Assembly: GCA_964530165.1 (NCBI GenBank)
Contig: CAZGYE010000104.1
Span: 1-16,694 of the forward strand
Direction of reading: 5' to 3'
Source of the DNA: CAZGYE01 sp964530165
Lineage (GTDB): Bacteria > Planctomycetota > Planctomycetia > Planctomycetales > Planctomycetaceae
DNA: 16,694 nucleotides
In this document: in pieces, positions 1 to 7,555 of the stretch
Layout of the letters: each line of letters starts with the position of its first letter
Position numbering within the stretch: position 1 is the stretch's first letter
Program-made: the position numbers and the translations under genes
Notes under the pieces: generated by a model
Seen by the model: the letters and a program-made list of their open reading frames with translations, nothing else
What the model was told of the DNA's origin: nothing
Database searches by the model: none

Positions 1-159
1 CAAAAAAACTTCCAAAAAAATAATTCTGCCCTGCAACTGATCAACTTGGGTTAGCGTGTATCGCCGCAGCAATCTGCTCGCTACCCCAAGATGGGATCAC
101 TGATGTACCTCCACGAAGAGCCCGCCGCGATCGCCGCCTCCGTACACTGAACTGAACCG
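1..159. other. Upstream stretch without a clear gene
   Basis: The first 50 bases are A-rich, unlike the rest of the window. In the frame of the next ORF there is a stop at 52-54, then a 19-codon ORF (ATG at 91, stop at 148-150) reading MGSLMYLHEEPAAIAASVH. It has no ribosome binding site and I do not recognise it. It could be the tail of a decayed gene. No RNA gene or terminator is visible. Confidence 0.4.
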
Positions 160-426
160 ATGCCGCTTGTCAGCTGGGCAGGGGACTGGTACGCTCCGCC
201 CCCTTTGGTCCGCAAGCGACGAACACTTCTCGATACACTCATTCTGTTGGACACGTACGCCCGACGGCACGCTCCTGAGTATGAAGGCAGCGACATCGAA
301 AGCACCGTGTCTTCCATGATCGCGAAAGCCCAGAGTCGCGTTCGCAACAACACGAAGAAACTTATGCCGCTCAAGAATCAGATGCTCTTCCAACCAGTCG
401 TTCGCCCCGAAGTCTCAGACGATTGA
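160..426 (+). CDS. Doubtful small hypothetical protein (88 aa)
   Basis: This is an ATG-started ORF with plausible codon use and a likely helical middle (LLDTLILLDTYARRHAPEYE) followed by a basic stretch (RVRNNTKK). There is no Shine-Dalgarno before the ATG, and an in-frame stop lies 10 bases upstream. It ends 24 bases before the GTG of the TraG-like gene and is in the same frame as it, so it could be a small partner gene, or a remnant with no function. Two antisense ORFs of similar length cover the same bases, and none of the three resembles a family I know. The plus-strand reading is preferred only because it runs with the next gene. I assign no function. Confidence 0.35.
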   Translation: MPLVSWAGDWYAPPPLVRKRRTLLDTLILLDTYARRHAPEYEGSDIESTVSSMIAKAQSRVRNNTKKLMPLKNQMLFQPVVRPEVSDD

Positions 427-450
427 CCCCGCTAGTATACTTCACCTCCT

Positions 451-2721
451 GTGCTTCTCGCAATTCAGACACCGGCGAATAACGAACGCGGGCCGACGTA
501 CTCCGAGCAGTTGCTCACCACCATGCACCAAGTCAATGGCGAACGCTTGCCGGTCACGCTCATTTTCGGCAGCCACAACCACAAGACGAATGCCGTTGCC
601 CTGTACTGCCAGTGCGATGACAGCCTGCAGCATGTCTTTCGGGACCAGCTGCTCGCTCACTATCACGATTGCCATCTGAGTGAGCTTTCCGAGACAGACC
701 TTGATTGTCCCGAAGGCTCGGTGCCTTTCATCCGCGAGCTTCGGCTTCGCCCCGACGTTTTTCCAATCCGAAGACACCCGCAGTTTCTCGACGAGACCAA
801 TCGCACGACGGCCGACCCTTTGACCGCCATTCTGGCAACCATCGCCTCCGCGAACCGTCCGGGGCTGCGTGCCAAAATCGAGATCGAGACCATACCGGCT
901 ACTGCCTGGCGACAACGTCATGCACGCAACGTGATCGAACGGCTGGCCTTCCCATTCTTCCGTTCGCATCGCTGCTTTGCTCGGTTTTATGCGCAGGCAG
1001 CGTGCAGCCGTTTTGTTGTCGTTCGCTCTCTAGCTCGTGTGCTCGGTTATTTCGCAGCCACGCCGGACTCCCTACCCCGTGCCGACCCGCTCAGCACCTC
1101 GGCGAGCCGCGCCCATGAACGCGAAGATGACCTGCAGTCGGCGACAGTGAAGCTCAACGGCCACTTGTTCGAGACCCGCATCCGCTTGGTCGTCTACGCT
1201 CCCAAGACTGACGCTCCGCTTGCTCGCCAGATGCTTCGTCAGCTTGCCGCCGCATTCGGGCCATTCAAAGGACTGGCCGCATTCCGCAGCATTTCTCCCA
1301 TCTTTCAACGGGCATTCCTGCTCTCCTCGGAAGAACTCGCCACGTTGTGGCATCCACCGCTCTTAACAGTCAAGACTCCCAAGATGGACACGACGGCCAG
1401 CCGGAGGCTGGAAGCTCCGGCAGACGTACCCCTCACGAAAAGGGAGAGGGGGCTGGCCGCCCTCGGCCGCGTCCATTTCCGCGACCAGGCCGACGTCTTC
1501 GGCATTCGCTACGAAGACCGCTTTCGGCATTTGGCAATCATCGGCAAGACCGGCATGGGGAAATCGACGCTGCTGCAGAACTTGATTGTTTCGGACATGC
1601 GGCATGGTAAGGGAGTGGGACTGATCGATCCGCATGGCGACCTGGCCGACACGGTGGTTGCCTTGGTGCCGAAATGTCGCACCAACGACGTCGTCCTATT
1701 CGACGCCGGCGATCGAGCGTATCCGCTTGCATTCAATCCTCTCGACGTTGCCAGCCCGGAGCAACGGCCGGGGATTGCTTCCGGTGTTGTCTCGGCCTTC
1801 AAGAAACTCTACACCGACAGCTGGGGCCCGCGGCTGGAATACATCCTCCGCAACTCGCTACTGGCGCTCTTGGAAGCTCCCGACACGTCGCTTGTGTCGC
1901 TCATGCAGCTTCTGAGTGACCCGGCGTATCGGCAGGGGATTATCCGCCAGGTCCGCGATCCGGCTGTCCGGCTCTTTTGGGAGAAGGAATTCATGGCGTG
2001 GCGTGACCGCTATCGTACCGAGGCGATCGCCCCGATTCAGAATAAGATCGGGCAGTTTGTAACGCACCCGATTCTCCGCGGCTTGATTGGGCAGCCGAAG
2101 AGCAGCCTCGACCTGCGAGGCATCATGGATGAGGGCAAGATACTCATTGTGAACCTGAGCAAAGGCGAGATCGGCGAAGATGTTTCCACGTTACTTGGTT
2201 CGCTGCTCGTCACCAGCTTGCAGATGGCAGCCATGAGCCGGGCAGACCAACTGGAAGGGGATCGGCAGCCATTCTTCGCGTACGTGGATGAGTTTCAGAA
2301 TTTCGCTACTGAGTCGTTTGCGACAATCCTCTCGGAGGCCCGCAAGTATTGCCTGGCACTGACGATCGCCAACCAGTACCTGGCACAGATGGACGAGGGG
2401 ACGCTCGACGCCGTGTTCGGCAACGTCGGCAGCCTTCTGACCTTTCAGGTCGGACCGCAGGATGCCGCCGTGCTTGCTGACCAGCTCGCCGGCGACGTGG
2501 AGCCCGAGGATTTGATAACGTTGCCAAGGTACACCGCGTATCTCCGATTGCTGATTGATGGCATGCCGAGCAGACCGTTTTCCATGCAGACATTGCCCCC
2601 GCCGGCGATCCATCCGCAGACGCAGCGACCGCAACGGGTTCGGGCCGTATCGCGTCGGCGGTACGCCAGACCGGTCGAGGAAGTGGAGCGGATCATCGGG
2701 ACGGCCTTTGCCGCGGTGTAG
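451..2721 (+). CDS. VirD4/TraG-like conjugative DNA-transfer ATPase (HerA/FtsK superfamily)
   Basis: A 756-aa P-loop ATPase of the type IV secretion coupling-protein kind, which in its family pumps DNA or couples it to a secretion channel. Walker A is GKTGMGKST at residues 365-373, followed by GLIDPHGDL, typical of TraG/VirD4 proteins. Walker B is YVDEF with D613-E614, followed by the conserved NQYLAQM stretch. Residues 1-330 form a separate N-terminal domain, and no membrane segments are visible, unlike classical VirD4. The start is GTG at 451: an in-frame TGA at 424 excludes anything earlier, and the first codons (LLAIQTPANNERGP) look like family sequence, so the later ATG at 523 is less likely. 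No relaxase or other secretion gene is in the window, so a role in conjugation is inferred from the family. The linker before the ATPase contains REP-like palindromes. Confidence 0.85.
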   Translation: MLLAIQTPANNERGPTYSEQLLTTMHQVNGERLPVTLIFGSHNHKTNAVALYCQCDDSLQHVFRDQLLAHYHDCHLSELSETDLDCPEGSVPFIRELRLRPDVFPIRRHPQFLDETNRTTADPLTAILATIASANRPGLRAKIEIETIPATAWRQRHARNVIERLAFPFFRSHRCFARFYAQAACSRFVVVRSLARVLGYFAATPDSLPRADPLSTSASRAHEREDDLQSATVKLNGHLFETRIRLVVYAPKTDAPLARQMLRQLAAAFGPFKGLAAFRSISPIFQRAFLLSSEELATLWHPPLLTVKTPKMDTTASRRLEAPADVPLTKRERGLAALGRVHFRDQADVFGIRYEDRFRHLAIIGKTGMGKSTLLQNLIVSDMRHGKGVGLIDPHGDLADTVVALVPKCRTNDVVLFDAGDRAYPLAFNPLDVASPEQRPGIASGVVSAFKKLYTDSWGPRLEYILRNSLLALLEAPDTSLVSLMQLLSDPAYRQGIIRQVRDPAVRLFWEKEFMAWRDRYRTEAIAPIQNKIGQFVTHPILRGLIGQPKSSLDLRGIMDEGKILIVNLSKGEIGEDVSTLLGSLLVTSLQMAAMSRADQLEGDRQPFFAYVDEFQNFATESFATILSEARKYCLALTIANQYLAQMDEGTLDAVFGNVGSLLTFQVGPQDAAVLADQLAGDVEPEDLITLPRYTAYLRLLIDGMPSRPFSMQTLPPPAIHPQTQRPQRVRAVSRRRYARPVEEVERIIGTAFAAV
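1400..1451. repeat. REP-like palindromes inside the TraG-like gene
   Basis: There are two adjacent inverted repeats: GCCGGAG (1400-1406) with CTCCGGC (1415-1421), 7 bp around an 8-base loop, and CCCCTC (1429-1434) with GAGGGG (1446-1451). They encode the SRRLEAPADVPLTKRERGL linker between the N-terminal domain and the ATPase domain. They resemble dispersed palindromic repeats that sit in-frame in linkers, but this is a resemblance only. Confidence 0.45.
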
Positions 2722-2766
2722 CTTTTGATTGACTTGACGGCCGGCAGTCTGGCATCGTCTTGAACA

Positions 2767-3057
2767 ATGGACGATCAAGCCATGCCTCCCGGCTTTCATT
2801 CTGTTCAGAAGCAAACAGCGGAGCAAAGGGCTTTCCCTACGATCGTACTGCATGAACTCAAGGCCATCCTCACAATCATCAAACAACGACTGTTAGACGT
2901 GGAGACCGCCGCTCAGCATGCGGAAAACACTCAGAACATGAACAGCCACGTGGCACTGGAGCTTGTCAAGAACATCCGCACGTTGAAGAAGGACATCCGC
3001 GACATCAAGACCGTGCTGCGAAAGGCTGGTCTCTGGGACGACGACCCTACTCCCTGA
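2767..3057 (+). CDS. Small helical hypothetical protein (96 aa)
   Basis: I do not recognise a family. From about residue 25 to 88 the sequence is almost all helix-forming, with heptad-like spacing of hydrophobic residues (VLHELKAILTIIKQRLLDVE and LVKNIRTLKKDIRDIKTVLR), so a coiled coil or helical bundle is likely. The end is acidic (WDDDPTP). ATG 2767 is used; ATG 2782 (MPPGFH) is a possible alternative, and neither has a Shine-Dalgarno. It starts 45 bases after the TraG-like gene on the same strand, so it may be cotranscribed. Its 3' end overlaps the convergent GIY-YIG gene by 11 bp. Confidence 0.65.
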   Translation: MDDQAMPPGFHSVQKQTAEQRAFPTIVLHELKAILTIIKQRLLDVETAAQHAENTQNMNSHVALELVKNIRTLKKDIRDIKTVLRKAGLWDDDPTP

Positions 3058-3295
3058 CCAGCATTTCCTTGCGTGCCTTCGACCATCGCTTCACTTCGGC
3101 TTCCCGCCGGCGGGCTTCACCGAGCGTCTCGTACGCTTCGGAGTAGATGATCTTCACCGGACGACGGCTCCGCGTGTACTTGGCCCCCTTACCTTCATTG
3201 TGCTTGCGTTCTCTGGCAATCACATCGAGGCACGTCCCGGCGTACAGCGAGCCGTCGGAGCAACGGGCCAGGTAGAAGAATTGGGAGGCCGCCAT
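3047..3295 (-). CDS. GIY-YIG nuclease-domain protein (UPF0213/YhbQ-like, 82 aa)
   Basis: A short single-domain GIY-YIG protein. The two signature strands appear as Y8-L9-A10 and Y18-A19-G20 in FFYLARCSDGSLYAGT. The family's conserved basic helix follows (R28, H32 in ARERKHNEG), then KGAKYTRSRRP, and a metal-binding glutamate candidate at E65 or E67 in the REAEVKRWSK helix. This layout matches the small UPF0213/YhbQ group related to Slx1 nucleases, whose cellular role is mostly unclear. The start at 3295 (MAASQ) is preferred over 3313 because the motif begins six residues later and a -10-like TAGAAT lies between the two candidates. It is the only minus-strand gene in the window and is convergent with the preceding gene. 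Confidence 0.85.
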   Translation of the reverse strand: MAASQFFYLARCSDGSLYAGTCLDVIARERKHNEGKGAKYTRSRRPVKIIYSEAYETLGEARRREAEVKRWSKARKEMLVRE

Positions 3296-3308
3296 GACCC
3301 GGATTCTA
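3296..3308 (-). promoter_or_regulatory. Possible -10 element giving a leaderless GIY-YIG transcript
   Basis: On the minus strand TAGAAT (3308-3303) ends 7 bases before the ATG at 3295 and is preceded by TGTG, as in extended -10 promoters. The predicted start site is within one base of the ATG. No good -35 box is visible. Confidence 0.35.
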
Positions 3309-3429
3309 CACAACAGAAGGATCAGGACGATCCCATCTTATCCTTGACTCTCCAGCACAGGGCGTTTACCTCAACACGTCTTCGAATCTATTGCCAGCAC
3401 CGCATGTCGTTCGCTACCCTTTCCCGCCT

Positions 3430-4509
3430 ATGTCGCCTCGGAAGCGACCGGCACCGGCGGAACACGACATCTCGCAGCCCGCGTTTGACCGGCTTGCCGA
3501 TCAGATCGAAGTCCTTGCTGGCGCCATGCACGAGATCAGGGAGCAGTTGCATTGGCTGGCGACCAACGGCATTCCCCGCTGGGAGCCGGCAATTGAGGAC
3601 GCCCGAACGCCGCCGACAATATCGGTTGCCGTTGTCCGCAGTGAGGGCGCGCTCCCTGACGTCGATTCCGTCGAAGCGGACCTAATCCGCCAGGTCGTCG
3701 AACGGCTGGAAACCCATGTGGCGTCGATCGCCACGGATCAATTGGCGTTGTTCGTGGACGCTCTCGACAATGCCCGCGATGAACTGCTGGCTGTGCTGAA
3801 AGGCGATCCGCAAGAGTTGCTTGACTTTGATGATCCGCCCGAGGTGGGGACCGTCGTTCCCCGGCCGGTCATCGCCATGGAAACCGCTGATACCAAGTCA
3901 GCAGCGAAGGCCCAGAAATCCGTTGACGATTCCCCCCTTACTGCTCCCGAAACTGGCGGGCAGGGCGAACATCTCGTGTCCATCGTGGATCGGGATCGGC
4001 ATGAACCGGCACACGCTGAAAGACCGCAGCAACGCACTCTCTTCGATGCGACACCACCAGCGAAACTCACGCTTTTTGAACCCGGTGAAGCCATCGAGTT
4101 CCGGCGTGACGGCAAGGACCTGTTCGGCGAGATCGTGGCACTTGATGACGGCAGGAACGTCGCGACCGTCATGCTCATCCCGTCCGGGGAAGCGCTAACA
4201 GTCTCGCAGGACGAGTTGGCAAAGGCGCATCCTGATCCTCTGACACCGGTCCCCGAACCGCCGGCCATCGTTGCACATGCCGTTTATGACGTCGAACACG
4301 CATACGATCAACTGGGTCATTACGTTCGAGTCTACGGCGACGAGCGCGGCCCGTTGGAATGGCTGGCCGCCCAAGGAGATCAATGGCTGGACCGCCAGCT
4401 TGCCGCACGGTCGACGCTCACGAAGGCCCGCCGGATCGCCGAGAAGAACGGCTGGGATTGGCACGATGTGCTGCGGATGGCTCGTCAGCAGATGGTCCGC
4501 CGGGAATGA
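3430..4509 (+). CDS. Hypothetical protein with helical N-terminus and beta-rich middle (359 aa)
   Basis: I do not recognise a named family. Residues 1-135 look mostly helical, with FDRLADQIEVLAGAMHEIRE near the start and a second helix ending in NARDELLAVLKGDP. Residues 145-200 are a low-complexity linker rich in A, E, D, K and P. Residues 205-275 look like a small barrel of the Tudor/SH3 kind (LTLFEPGEAIEFRR to LTVSQDELAKAHPDP). The last 70 residues form another helical unit (GPLEWLAAQGDQWLDRQLAA, WDWHDVLRMARQQM). ATG 3430 (MSPRKRP) is preferred to 3391 because it begins the normal-looking sequence; no clear Shine-Dalgarno precedes it. It lies between a TraG-like gene and a DUF932 gene, which suggests plasmid or phage biology, but no function can be assigned. 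Confidence 0.75.
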   Translation: MSPRKRPAPAEHDISQPAFDRLADQIEVLAGAMHEIREQLHWLATNGIPRWEPAIEDARTPPTISVAVVRSEGALPDVDSVEADLIRQVVERLETHVASIATDQLALFVDALDNARDELLAVLKGDPQELLDFDDPPEVGTVVPRPVIAMETADTKSAAKAQKSVDDSPLTAPETGGQGEHLVSIVDRDRHEPAHAERPQQRTLFDATPPAKLTLFEPGEAIEFRRDGKDLFGEIVALDDGRNVATVMLIPSGEALTVSQDELAKAHPDPLTPVPEPPAIVAHAVYDVEHAYDQLGHYVRVYGDERGPLEWLAAQGDQWLDRQLAARSTLTKARRIAEKNGWDWHDVLRMARQQMVRRE

Positions 4510-4793
4510 ACAATGTCCCCTTTCGCAGTTGGGCTGAGGTCGTCGATCCCGGAAGACAGACAGAAGTCCGGGCGAGAATCATTGCCAAGCGCCGAGGTCT
4601 GGGGCATGCTCTGCGGCCTTTGTCTCTCGTCGAGACGAAGGACGCTGAGAATCGCTCCTTCGCTTCACCGTTACAAATGGAAAGGAGATGCTCCCATGAC
4701 AAATCTCATGAGAGCTCACCGGCAGTTGTTTCGCCGGTCAGCAGACGAATGTTACGACTCGCTCCCGGAACTCGCCGCTCACTGTCGCGATGA
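4506..4793 (+). CDS. Possible small protein overlapping two genes (95 aa)
   Basis: The ATG at 4506 overlaps the stop of the preceding gene as ATGA, the classic arrangement for translational coupling. The first 55 residues (starting MNNVPFRSWAEVVDPGRQ) look protein-like. The last 33 codons overlap the start of the DUF932 gene in another frame, where the sequence turns into serine/arginine-rich shadow. It may be a real short gene, a gene whose true end was lost, or a chance ORF in a 186-base gap. There is no family match. Confidence 0.3.
   Translation: MNNVPFRSWAEVVDPGRQTEVRARIIAKRRGLGHALRPLSLVETKDAENRSFASPLQMERRCSHDKSHESSPAVVSPVSRRMLRLAPGTRRSLSR
4681..4687 (+). promoter_or_regulatory. Shine-Dalgarno deciding the DUF932 start
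   Basis: AAAGGAG ends 8 bases before ATG 4696. This is one of the few good ribosome binding sites in the window. It fixes the start at 4696 rather than at the upstream in-frame codon at 4513. Confidence 0.75.
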
Positions 4794-5727
4794 ACGAGAG
4801 CAATCCAGCGAACTGTGGCATCCGCCCGACTTGCTGATGCCGCAGGTCAATGGTGACGGCAGCACCGTACAGCTTCACATGGGCGGCGACGGTGCCCACG
4901 CTCTGAATTACTGGAGCTTCTCGCAGCTCTGCAGCCTGTCCGGCGTCAGCCGCGAGACGATCAACGTTCTCTCGCCAGGGACGGCTAGCCGTGCCCTGCA
5001 GGAGACGAAGCCGCGCGGTTCAAAACCGCTGCAACTGCTCGTCAACGGGGAAACGGTGCATGCCATCCACGGCACGCAGTACAGCCGACTTTGGAACGTC
5101 GATCTGCTGACCGCGATCCAAGAAGCCGCACCTGGCTTCGAGCCACCGCAGCGGGCAGCGACCGGCGGCACCGGACTCTACGCTGGCGAGCAGGACATGT
5201 TTCTGTTTGTCGTGGATCCCGGCGGCTGGACCGAGATCGATGGCCAAGCCTTCGCACCAGGATTCTACTGCTGGAACAGCGAAGTAGGCCGTCGCAGTCT
5301 GGGGGTTCAGACATTCTGGTGGCAGGCCGTCTGCCAGAATCACATTTGCTGGGACGCGGTTGAAATTGTCGAGTTCACCCGAAAACACACGGGGAACATC
5401 GGCGAATCGCTCAACGAGATTCGCCGGATCATCGAGAATCTCGCCGCCAAACGCGACGAGCGCAAGGATGGTTTCGCCAAGGTGATTGCCAAGGCGATGC
5501 GTGAGACGGTCGGCGACGCCGACGAGGCGACGAAGTTCCTGCTGAAGCACGGCATCACGCGTTCGCTTATCAAAAAGGCGGTTGCGAAGATCGGCACCGA
5601 AAGCAAGTCCTTCACGATCTTCACTCTCGTCGACGCCTTGACGCAGTTGACACAGGAAATCCGCTACGCTGGCGACCGCACCGATGCCGATCTGAAGGTG
5701 TCGAAACTCTTGGCTTTGGCAGTCTGA
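4696..5727 (+). CDS. DUF932 / phage-plasmid-like protein (343 aa)
   Basis: It resembles the DUF932 family (TIGR03299, phage/plasmid-like), which is common on phages, plasmids and islands and has no well-established biochemical function. The diagnostic stretch is GLYAGEQDMFLFVVDP (about 160-175), where the family has a similar LYAS-x-DMFAFL motif. FYCWNSEVG at about 190-198 and a VCQNHICWDA segment also match. The C-terminal 110 residues are helical and basic. The start at 4696 is set by AAAGGAG upstream. The gene is followed within 30 bases by a strong terminator, so it is probably the last gene of its transcript. The first copy of a three-copy repeat begins right after its stop codon. Confidence 0.8.
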   Translation: MTNLMRAHRQLFRRSADECYDSLPELAAHCRDEREQSSELWHPPDLLMPQVNGDGSTVQLHMGGDGAHALNYWSFSQLCSLSGVSRETINVLSPGTASRALQETKPRGSKPLQLLVNGETVHAIHGTQYSRLWNVDLLTAIQEAAPGFEPPQRAATGGTGLYAGEQDMFLFVVDPGGWTEIDGQAFAPGFYCWNSEVGRRSLGVQTFWWQAVCQNHICWDAVEIVEFTRKHTGNIGESLNEIRRIIENLAAKRDERKDGFAKVIAKAMRETVGDADEATKFLLKHGITRSLIKKAVAKIGTESKSFTIFTLVDALTQLTQEIRYAGDRTDADLKVSKLLALAV

Positions 5728-5728
5728 A

Positions 5729-5882
5729 TGCAATGCAACGTACCGATTCTCAGCGGAAGCCCCGTGCACGGTGTGCACGGGGCTTTTGCGAATGAAAGTT
5801 GTTCGGGAACCCCAAACGTCCCTTTCACGACCCCTGACACGCGGCTCAGGGGCCACGAAAACGGCGAACATCGTCAATTCTC
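5729..5882. repeat. Module-boundary repeat, copy A
   Basis: It begins two bases after the DUF932 stop. Parts shared with copy C: TGCAATG, 11 bases, TTCTCAG (5729-5753); CCCTTTCACGA (5820-5830); the hairpin CCCCTGA/TCAGGGG (5831-5852); then CCACGAAAACG. CAATTCTC near the end (to 5882) is shared with copy B. Relative to copy C, this copy has about 65 extra bases that hold the terminator. Confidence 0.7.
5757..5787 (+). terminator. Strong intrinsic terminator after DUF932 gene
   Basis: A perfect 13-bp stem, AAGCCCCGTGCAC (5757-5769) with GTGCACGGGGCTT (5773-5785), around a 3-base loop, with a short T run completing the tail. It lies 29 bases after the DUF932 stop. Confidence 0.85.
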
Positions 5883-5931
5883 AGCTTTGCTCCCGTTGCT
5901 GCGGTATTCTATCCGCGTTCTCACTACCACC

Positions 5932-7428
5932 ATGACTGTCCGCACACGTCACCGCTGGGAGATTGTCTGCTTTTCCGTCGCGATCCTCCTCGGCGGGTTC
6001 TACCTGGTCAGGAACACCTATGCGGATTTCTCACATCACATACAAGGTGACGGCAATCTCTACTTCACGGTTGGCCGTGGCATTCTCAATGGTTTGCGCC
6101 CCTACCGCGATCTTTTTGAATCGAAGCCCCCTGGCATTTTTCTCATCGCTGCGTTTTCTCAACTCCTCGGGGGCACAATTCTCGCCAGACTCCTCTACGC
6201 ACTGGCATACGCGGTCATTCCGTTTCTTTCCCCTCGGCGAGCACCATTTCTCATTCTCCTCGTACTGTTTTCCCAGCCCGCCACGTTTGCTTCGCTGCAA
6301 CCCGAGGCATTCGGAGCCGCCTTCGGTTCCCTCTACATTTGGGGTGTTCTGCACGTGAGCGGACGTTGGCGAATACCGCTCGCCAGCTTTTGCCTTCTGC
6401 TAAGTGTCGGCATGAAGGAGCCGTTCCTGCTGGCCCTTTTCGCTGGCTTTCTTCTGACCAAACGGCCCCTGAAGGAATTCGCTTTCCATCTCACGCTTGC
6501 TGCGGTTGTCGGCCTCTCCCTTTTGTTCATTCTCGGATACGTTGGCCCCTATTTCCAATTGTACTTACCTGTAATGTTTGAAAACCGAATCACGGGTGGT
6601 GAGCCTCTCCTTCTGCGGGGCCTTTTGATACGGATGCTCCTGCGACGTTTCAACGATCCGGGATTTTTTCTTGGCTGGCTCCTTGCTGCCCTCTGGCTCT
6701 ACCGTGGCCGCTTCCCTTTTCTGCTCGGAGCAGCATTGATGCACTTTGGATTCATTTTCTTCAAAGTAATCGCAATCGTTGGCCTTCCTCTCAAAGCCCC
6801 TTTCTTCCTTGCCATTTCCTCCGCCTATTTGATCGCAAGCGTCGTCTTCCTCCTGATCGCAGACAGGGACACCTACCGATACCTTGCTGCATTGTATTTC
6901 CTTGTTCTGGCGGCTCATGTCGGCGTTTCACTTCCACTCCATCATCTTGTCATGACACTCCCCGCCTTCGTCGCTCTCATTATGACCACAAACAACAGAC
7001 GCGTTTTAACGCTTCTTGCTCTTGTCGGCATTCTGGCCTATACGCCACTGCCCGTTTCCAACGCAAGTGCCCCTGCGTCCGATCCTGAACTTGACCGCGT
7101 GATGACGGATTGCGGCGTCGATCGTTTCGCTTCACTCCCCCTCGGTTCCGGCCCGTTTCTAAACACTCACTCACCGATGGGGCCCGTTGTTGTTCAGGCA
7201 ATCGCCCGTCTGCTCGGTCAAGATCATCCTCTTGTTCAACAGACTCTCGCCAACCTGTCCTCGGCGGACATTATTCTGACTCAAGGCACTCACTGGTACT
7301 TCGGGATCGATCTCGCCGACTGGCTCAAAAACAACTTCACTGACATCCCCCCTCAATGTGCGGGTGAACTCTCACGTCCTGATATGCTTTTCCGGCGGAG
7401 GTATCCGCCCCAATCATCGGTTTCATGA
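5932..7428 (+). CDS. GT39/ArnT-like membrane glycosyltransferase (498 aa)
   Basis: A polytopic inner-membrane protein with about ten or more hydrophobic segments, the first at residues 11-26 (IVCFSVAILLGGFYLV). After it comes the first periplasmic loop typical of the GT-C fold: QGDGNLYF with D40, then GLRPYRDLFESKPPG (KPPG at 65-68). This is the signature layout of ArnT/PMT-type enzymes (GT39/GT83 and PF13231 relatives), which move sugars from a polyprenyl-phosphate donor to lipid or protein at the outer face of the membrane. The actual acceptor cannot be told. ATG 5932 is chosen because the signal-anchor starts right after it; the open frame extends back to 5728 only through repeat sequence. 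No Shine-Dalgarno is visible. It stands alone between repeat copies A and B, and its stop codon lies inside copy B. Confidence 0.8.
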   Translation: MTVRTRHRWEIVCFSVAILLGGFYLVRNTYADFSHHIQGDGNLYFTVGRGILNGLRPYRDLFESKPPGIFLIAAFSQLLGGTILARLLYALAYAVIPFLSPRRAPFLILLVLFSQPATFASLQPEAFGAAFGSLYIWGVLHVSGRWRIPLASFCLLLSVGMKEPFLLALFAGFLLTKRPLKEFAFHLTLAAVVGLSLLFILGYVGPYFQLYLPVMFENRITGGEPLLLRGLLIRMLLRRFNDPGFFLGWLLAALWLYRGRFPFLLGAALMHFGFIFFKVIAIVGLPLKAPFFLAISSAYLIASVVFLLIADRDTYRYLAALYFLVLAAHVGVSLPLHHLVMTLPAFVALIMTTNNRRVLTLLALVGILAYTPLPVSNASAPASDPELDRVMTDCGVDRFASLPLGSGPFLNTHSPMGPVVVQAIARLLGQDHPLVQQTLANLSSADIILTQGTHWYFGIDLADWLKNNFTDIPPQCAGELSRPDMLFRRRYPPQSSVS

Positions 7429-7483
7429 CCTTTTTTCTGACACGGCTCAGGGGCCATCCGAAGGCTGAAACAGGCCAATTCTC
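7421..7483. repeat. Module-boundary repeat, copy B
   Basis: TTTCATGACCTTT (7421-7433) aligns with TTTCACGACCTTT of copy C, followed by CTGACACGGCTCAGGGGCCA and then CCAATTCTC, shared with copy A. The outer CCCC of the hairpin is replaced by T bases here, so the stem is shortened to CTGA/TCAG. The TGA stop of the glycosyltransferase gene (7426-7428) is part of the repeat. Confidence 0.65.
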
Positions 7484-7496
7484 CACCTCTTTATTC

Positions 7497-7510
7497 CACC
7501 GAATTCGGTG
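7497..7510. promoter_or_regulatory. Palindrome upstream of mazEF (operator candidate)
   Basis: CACCGAATTCGGTG is a perfect 14-bp palindrome ending 10 bases upstream of the proposed -35 box. Type II toxin-antitoxin operons are usually autorepressed at such sites, so this is a candidate binding site for the antitoxin or the complex. Confidence 0.5.
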
Positions 7511-7520
7511 TTTTCCGGCA

Positions 7521-7549
7521 TTCTTCCCGAAAGCACTCTGTGCTATACT
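7521..7549 (+). promoter_or_regulatory. mazEF promoter with second inverted repeat
   Basis: The -10 is TATACT (7544-7549) and the -35-like TTCTTC (7521-7526) is at 17-bp spacing. The inverted repeat AGCAC/GTGCT (7532-7544, 3-base loop) fills the spacer and touches the -10, a good position for repression. The expected start site, 7 bases past the -10, is the A of the antitoxin ATG. Confidence 0.6.
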
Positions 7550-7555
7550 GTAATC

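Noticed and set aside
2191..2886. 231-codon open frame on the minus strand across the end of the TraG-like gene
   Set aside because: It covers the Walker B region of the sense gene and crosses the intergenic gap; no domain seen.
5020..5877. 285-codon open frame on the minus strand opposite the DUF932 gene
   Set aside because: It runs through the terminator and repeat copy A, while the sense frame has a Shine-Dalgarno and family motifs.
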